Made by a program: the position numbers and the translations under genes
Notes under the pieces: model-generated
The model's input: the letters and a program-made list of their open reading frames with translations, nothing else
What the model was told of the DNA's origin: nothing
Databases searched by the model: none
Shown: piece after piece, positions 1-3,395 of the stretch
How positions within the stretch are numbered: position 1 is the first letter of the stretch
Layout of the letters: every line of letters starts with the position of its first letter
DNA from: CAYPOY01 sp964412395
Lineage (GTDB): Bacteria; Chloroflexota; Anaerolineae; B4-G1
Direction: 5' to 3'
NCBI GenBank assembly: GCA_964412395.1
Contig: CAYPOY010000341.1
Coordinates: forward strand, 1-5,575
DNA: 5,575 nt

Positions 1-1
1 C

Positions 2-1429
2 CATGCCACGGAGAAGGCCATCGAGATTGTGCATGCCGTCGTGGAGAAGGTCACGTGGGACGAGGAACTGGAGCCGTTCCACCTGCCGTTGACGAAGCGG
101 GCGCTGGTCATCGGCGGGGGTATCGCTGGGATGCAGGCCGCGCTGGACATCGCCAACGCGGGCTTCCCCGTGGTGCTGGTTGAGCGGGAGGATCACCTGG
201 GCGGCAAGATGGCCCGGCTCAGCGGCACCTATCTGAACTTTGCCGCCGCGCCGGGTCTACTGGAGCGCAAAGTCGAGCAGGTCCTCAATCACCCGCGGAT
301 CGAGGTGTTGACAGGGGCACAGGTGGTGGGAGTTGAGGGGTATGTGGGGAATTTTGAGGTGATGGTGGAGAGTATACAAGGAGACAAGAATACAAGTAGA
401 CAAGGGGAGGAGGATTTGTCTGCTTGTGTACCTGTTTCCTTGTCTACTGTGTTTGACATAGGCGCCATCGTGGTTGCCACTGGCTGGGATCCCTACCCGC
501 TGGAGCGGTTGCCCGAATACGGTGGCGGGGAGATCCCGGACGTGGTGGATGGGCTGACGTTCGAGGGGATGTTGCGAGACGGGAGGGGGATCCGGCGGCC
601 TTCCGATGGCCGGGTGCTCCGCGAGGTGGTGTTCATCCAGTGCGCCGGCTCCCGTGACCCGGAGCGAGGGGTGCCCTACTGCTCCAAAGTCTGCTGCATG
701 TACGTCGCCAAGCAGGCTATGATGTTCAGGGAGCGTGTGCCGGAGGGTCAGGCTTACGTCTTTTACATTGACATCCGCTCGGCGGGTAAGGGGTACGACG
801 AGTACGTCCAGCGGGCGATGGAGGAGCACGACATCCTGTACCTGCGGGGCAAGGTGAGCAAGGTATTCCGCGATGGGGATAAGGTGGTGGTGTGGGGGGC
901 CGACACGTTGAGCGGAACGCCGGTAGAAGTGGCAGCCGACCTGGTGGTGCTGGCGACGCCGATGACGCCCAGCCATCAAGCGCCCAAGTTGGCGCAGACG
1001 TTGCGCATTGGCATAGATCAAAACGGCTTTTTCAGCGAGGCACACCCCAAGTTGCGCCCTGTCGAGAGTCTGACGGCGGGGGTGTTCCTGGCCGGGGCGG
1101 CCCAGGGGCCGAAGGACATCCCGGAGACGGTGTCGCAGGCCTCGGGCGCGGCGGCCAAGGTACTCAAACTGTTCTCACAGGACGAGATGATCCAGGAGCC
1201 GATGGTGGCTTACGTCGTCAATGAGTTGTGCTCCGGGTGCGGGGTATGCGTGGAGGCGTGCCCGTATGAAGCACGGCAGATTGACCCCATCTGGGGTATT
1301 GCTACGGTCAACGCGGCGCTGTGCCAGAACTGCGGGGCTTGCGTGGTGGCCTGCCCCAACAAGGCCAGCCGAATACACAATTGGACGCCGGAGCAGATTT
1401 TGGCGATGGCAGATGTGGTGAGTTGGTAG
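2..1429 (+). CDS. hdrA: HdrA-like flavoprotein, 5'-truncated by window edge
   Basis: FAD- and iron-sulfur-containing subunit A of a heterodisulfide-reductase-type complex, which splits or merges electrons between flavin and clusters in the cytoplasm. The frame is open to the left edge, and codons 2-28 still read like the HdrA helix preceding the FAD domain, so the real start is upstream; about 130-150 N-terminal residues are probably missing (family comparison). Residues are numbered from the GTG at 29. FAD GxGxxG is at 29-34 with acidic E52, ATG motif 150-152, a CX12CX3CC cluster motif at C205/C218/C222/C223, the HdrA C-terminal flavin motif around 351-376, then two 4Fe-4S motifs (C401/404/407/411 and C432/435/438/442). 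Oddities: the usual Cys pair after the FAD domain (TFPT-DC--C) is replaced by Cys-free TYLNFAAAPG; the inserted ferredoxin domain of long HdrA is absent; residues 115-140 are encoded by a palindromic repeat; and the stop codon lies in a second repeat. HdrA identity is firm; the physiological partner is not. Confidence 0.93.
   Translation, partial: HATEKAIEIVHAVVEKVTWDEELEPFHLPLTKRALVIGGGIAGMQAALDIANAGFPVVLVEREDHLGGKMARLSGTYLNFAAAPGLLERKVEQVLNHPRIEVLTGAQVVGVEGYVGNFEVMVESIQGDKNTSRQGEEDLSACVPVSLSTVFDIGAIVVATGWDPYPLERLPEYGGGEIPDVVDGLTFEGMLRDGRGIRRPSDGRVLREVVFIQCAGSRDPERGVPYCSKVCCMYVAKQAMMFRERVPEGQAYVFYIDIRSAGKGYDEYVQRAMEEHDILYLRGKVSKVFRDGDKVVVWGADTLSGTPVEVAADLVVLATPMTPSHQAPKLAQTLRIGIDQNGFFSEAHPKLRPVESLTAGVFLAGAAQGPKDIPETVSQASGAAAKVLKLFSQDEMIQEPMVAYVVNELCSGCGVCVEACPYEARQIDPIWGIATVNAALCQNCGACVVACPNKASRIHNWTPEQILAMADVVSW
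372..447. repeat. Imperfect inverted repeat of 8-bp units, in frame inside hdrA
   Basis: The arms are 372-404 and 415-447 with a 10-nt loop. By hand alignment 26 of 33 positions pair, or 30 of 33 if G-U pairs are allowed in RNA. Each arm is a degenerate octamer tandem: tacaagga, gacaagaa, tacaagta, gacaaggg at 375-406, with an alternating t/g first base that gives a 16-bp super-period. About 33 of 76 bases are G+C, clearly poorer than the surrounding gene. It is translated as HdrA residues 115-140 without a stop, between GYVGNFEVMVE and FDIGAIVVATG, which are contiguous or nearly so in ordinary HdrA proteins. Similar degenerate tandem repeats are known from cyanobacterial and Chloroflexota genomes; membership of a particular family is not established here. 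Confidence 0.85.
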
Positions 1430-1508
1430 GTTGGGAAGACTGGTAGATTGGGAAACTGGTAAATTGGGAAGCCGAGTCCCAATGTACCAATATACCAATC
1501 TACCAACC
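1423..1508. repeat. Hairpin-forming octamer repeat filling the hdrA-hdrBC gap
   Basis: Arms 1441-1469 and 1477-1505 match as an inverted repeat at 25 of 29 positions with a 7-nt loop (agccgag). Octamer units extend outward: ttggtagg, ttgggaag, actggtag, attgggaa, actggtaa, attgggaa on the left (1423-1470) and tcccaatg, taccaata, taccaatc, taccaacc on the right (1477-1508). The architecture (8-bp units, 16-bp alternation, two facing arms) equals that of the element at 372-447, but the unit sequence differs. The left end contributes the last Trp codon and TAG stop of hdrA (1424-1429); the right end touches the AGGAGG of the next gene. In mRNA it would form a long stem just upstream of that ribosome binding site. 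Effects on processing, stability or translation are inference. Confidence 0.85.
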
Positions 1509-1514
1509 AGGAGG
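1509..1514 (+). promoter_or_regulatory. Shine-Dalgarno of the HdrC-HdrB fusion gene, abutting a hairpin
   Basis: A perfect AGGAGG lies 9 nt before the ATG at 1524. It begins directly after the last octamer of the hairpin element (ends 1508), so the stem base lies 3 nt from the SD. An in-frame TGA at 1518-1520 confirms that translation cannot start further upstream. Confidence 0.85.
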
Positions 1515-1523
1515 AATTGACAA

Positions 1524-2792
1524 ATGACCGAAATATCATTTATAGACCAGGTAAACGCCCTCAGCGGGCAAACCACACAACTATGTTACCACTGTCATAA
1601 ATGCACCGCCGGCTGTCCTGCCGCTTTTGCGATGGAATACGGGCCGGATCGCATCCTGCGCCTGATCCAGTTCGGGCAGCGGGAGCGGCTTCTGACCAGC
1701 CGGGACATCTGGCTTTGCCTGGAGTGCGAGATGTGCGGCGTGCATTGCCCCAACGAGATTGACATCGGCGAGGTGATGATCGTGCTCAAGGAGATAGCGG
1801 AGGAGTCGGACTACCGGGTGGAGAACTGCCAGGAACTGCGGGAGCTCCTGGCCGACTACCTGGTGCAGCGGCCGGAGGCGGTGATTGACGACCGTTTGTG
1901 CACAGGCATCCAGCGCCTCAACAGCTTGAGCCAGACGATCGCAGCCACGCACAACATCAGCGGCGACGACAACAGCAACCGCCTGATCTGGAGTCAGAAC
2001 CTGGAGCATATTCCGCCTGGACTGGATAGTAAGCAGGGGGCCGAGATCGTTTACTTCGTCGGCTGTGTCGCGTCCCTGTTCCCGCGCAGTTATCGCGTGC
2101 CCCAGGCGATGGCGTCCATCCTGGACGCAAGTGGTGCTGATTTCACCACACTGGGGGGCCAGGAGTGGTGCTGCGGCTATCCCCTGTTGTTAATGGGCCG
2201 GCTGGAACGGGCCAAGACGTTGATCCAGCACAACGTCGCCCAGGTCAAGGAACTCGGCGCTTCCCGCGTCGTTTTCACCTGTCCTTCCTGCTATCACATG
2301 TGGAAGTTCGTCTATCCTGAAGTTCTGGGGGAGGAGGTTGGCCTGGAGGTGCTGCACGCCACGGAATTGCTGGAGGAATTCATCGCGCAGGGAGCCATCG
2401 AGTTGGGGGAGATGGACCTGCGGGTGACGTACCACGACCCGTGCGACCTGGGGCGCAAGAGCCACGTCTTCGAGCCGCCCCGCCAGGTGCTGCAGAGTAT
2501 CCCTGATCTCACTTTTGTAGAGATGAGCAGTTGTGGGCAGATCTCCGAGTGTTGCGGCGGCGGGGGCAATCTGGAGAGTTTCGATCCAGACGTGGGCTCT
2601 GAGGTATCGTTGCGGCGGATTGATCGGGCCTGTGAGATCGAGGCGCAGGTAGTCGTCTCTGCCTGTCAGCAGTGTGAACGCACGCTGACATCAGCGGTGC
2701 GTCATCACGAGGAAGCACGTCGCGCGCGCATGCGGGTGATGGACGTGACGGAGTTGGTGTGGAAAGCGATGCAGAAAGCCAAGTCGGAGTGA
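1524..2792 (+). CDS. HdrC-HdrB fusion (HdrD-like) iron-sulfur protein
   Basis: Predicted cytoplasmic electron-transfer and catalytic subunit in which an HdrC-like ferredoxin domain is fused to an HdrB-like domain. Seen in the 422 residues: two 4Fe-4S motifs at C21/24/27/31 and C65/68/71/75; a helical linker to ~172; CCG repeat 1 (C181, C216-C217-G218, C253/C256); CCG repeat 2 (C307 in YHDPCDLGR, C343-C344-G345, C381/C384). All cysteines expected for both CCG repeats are present. In HdrB these ligate two unusual 4Fe-4S clusters that reduce CoM-S-S-CoB (established knowledge). The bacterial substrate is unknown and may be another disulfide or a downstream redox partner. No signal peptide or membrane helix is seen, unlike the HdrE-anchored archaeal HdrD pair. 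The start is fixed by AGGAGG and an in-frame TGA at 1518-1520. It follows hdrA by 94 nt and precedes the GNAT gene by 15 nt. GlpC- or LutA-like CCG proteins are less likely, given the flanking HdrA genes. Confidence 0.92.
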   Translation: MTEISFIDQVNALSGQTTQLCYHCHKCTAGCPAAFAMEYGPDRILRLIQFGQRERLLTSRDIWLCLECEMCGVHCPNEIDIGEVMIVLKEIAEESDYRVENCQELRELLADYLVQRPEAVIDDRLCTGIQRLNSLSQTIAATHNISGDDNSNRLIWSQNLEHIPPGLDSKQGAEIVYFVGCVASLFPRSYRVPQAMASILDASGADFTTLGGQEWCCGYPLLLMGRLERAKTLIQHNVAQVKELGASRVVFTCPSCYHMWKFVYPEVLGEEVGLEVLHATELLEEFIAQGAIELGEMDLRVTYHDPCDLGRKSHVFEPPRQVLQSIPDLTFVEMSSCGQISECCGGGGNLESFDPDVGSEVSLRRIDRACEIEAQVVVSACQQCERTLTSAVRHHEEARRARMRVMDVTELVWKAMQKAKSE

Positions 2793-2807
2793 AGGGGAGG
2801 TGAGGAT

Positions 2808-3380
2808 ATGACGGACGTCTGGGAACAACTGGCGCGTTATCGCCACGTGAAGACTTTACCCAACGGTGCCCGGTTGCTACTGCGCCCGCTGTCGAAGGAA
2901 GACAAGGAGGGCCTGGTAGATCTATTCGGCCGGGCAACGGAGGAGGACCTGGAATACTTTCGCGGCGATGCCGGCAACAGGGCTGTGGTAGAAAGTTGGG
3001 TGGATAATCTGGATCTGAGGTGCGTCTTCCCGCTGGTGGCCGTCGTGGACGATAAAATCGTGGGGGACGCCACGCTGCACCTCGGTGAGCGGTACCACCG
3101 TCACATCGCCTGGGTGCGTATCTTCCTTGATCGCGCTCACCGTCGTCAGGGCATCGGTATGCTGATGTTGCGCTGCCTGATTGACATTGCCCGGCGGATG
3201 GGGTTGCAGCAGTTGTACGCCGAAATCGTGACCACCCAATCGCAGGTCATCAAGGCGTTCGAGGACCTGGGCTACCGGCACGAGGTCACACTGCGGGACT
3301 ATTTCCTCACCAGTGAGGAGGAGACCCTCGACATGGCGGTGCTGGTGCTACGCCTGGTTGATCATTTGGGCGAATTCTAA
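2808..3380 (+). CDS. GNAT-family N-acetyltransferase
   Basis: Predicted acetyl-CoA-dependent N-acyltransferase of 190 residues. The fold is recognisable: an N-terminal strand LPNGARLLLRPLSKED (17-32), a helical region to ~70, a beta strand VFPLVAVVDDKIVGDATL (73-90), the acetyl-CoA pyrophosphate-binding loop RRQGIG (112-117) followed by the usual helix, and a C-terminal segment VIKAFEDLGYRHEVTLRDYF in which the A-F--LGY pattern is typical of GNAT motif B. The opening strand and EEDLEYFR segment resemble the GNAT domain of Pat-type protein lysine acetyltransferases, so a protein substrate is possible (inference from motif resemblance only); small-molecule acetylation cannot be excluded. GGGGAGG at 2794-2800 lies 7 nt before the ATG. 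Its 15-nt spacing on both sides places it in the hdr operon, an unexpected position for an acetyltransferase. No regulatory domain such as a cyclic-nucleotide or ATP-grasp module is attached. Confidence 0.88.
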   Translation: MTDVWEQLARYRHVKTLPNGARLLLRPLSKEDKEGLVDLFGRATEEDLEYFRGDAGNRAVVESWVDNLDLRCVFPLVAVVDDKIVGDATLHLGERYHRHIAWVRIFLDRAHRRQGIGMLMLRCLIDIARRMGLQQLYAEIVTTQSQVIKAFEDLGYRHEVTLRDYFLTSEEETLDMAVLVLRLVDHLGEF

Positions 3381-3385
3381 GGGCC

Positions 3386-3391
3386 AGGAGG
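3386..3391 (+). promoter_or_regulatory. Shine-Dalgarno deciding the start of the HdrA-GltD gene
   Basis: AGGAGG lies 4 nt before the ATG at 3396 and 10 nt before a second in-frame ATG at 3402 (third codon). An in-frame TAA at 3378-3380, the stop of the preceding GNAT gene, rules out earlier starts. Spacing slightly favours 3402 and length favours 3396; the two options differ by only two residues (Met-Ala). Confidence 0.75.
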
Positions 3392-3395
3392 CGGT

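Noticed and set aside
29..31. GTG as the start codon of the first HdrA
   Set aside because: The frame is open upstream to the edge, and the nine codons before it continue the HdrA-like helix. No Shine-Dalgarno precedes the GTG, so it is an internal valine.
372..447. CRISPR-like or phage attachment repeat
   Set aside because: There are no spacers of constant length between identical repeats, no cas or integrase gene is present, and units are only 8 bp and degenerate.
257..1045. A 262-codon open frame on the minus strand
   Set aside because: It is antisense to the motif-confirmed hdrA. Part of its length comes from the repeat at 372-447; no domain is recognised.
1460..1500. Internal promoter (ttggga ... 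tatacc) before the HdrC-HdrB gene
   Set aside because: The spacing between the boxes is about 21 nt and both boxes are poor; the A/T richness is explained by the repeat units.
1441..1505. Rho-independent terminator after hdrA
   Set aside because: The stem is long and A/T-rich rather than short and G/C-rich, and no T-tract follows; the next gene's SD comes at once.
2790..3395. HdrC-HdrB, GNAT and HdrA-GltD genes share one frame with 15-nt stop-free spacers, hinting at read-through polyproteins
   Set aside because: Each gene has its own strong SD and ATG; sharing a frame among three genes is a one-in-nine coincidence, and no recoding signal is seen at the TGA or TAA.
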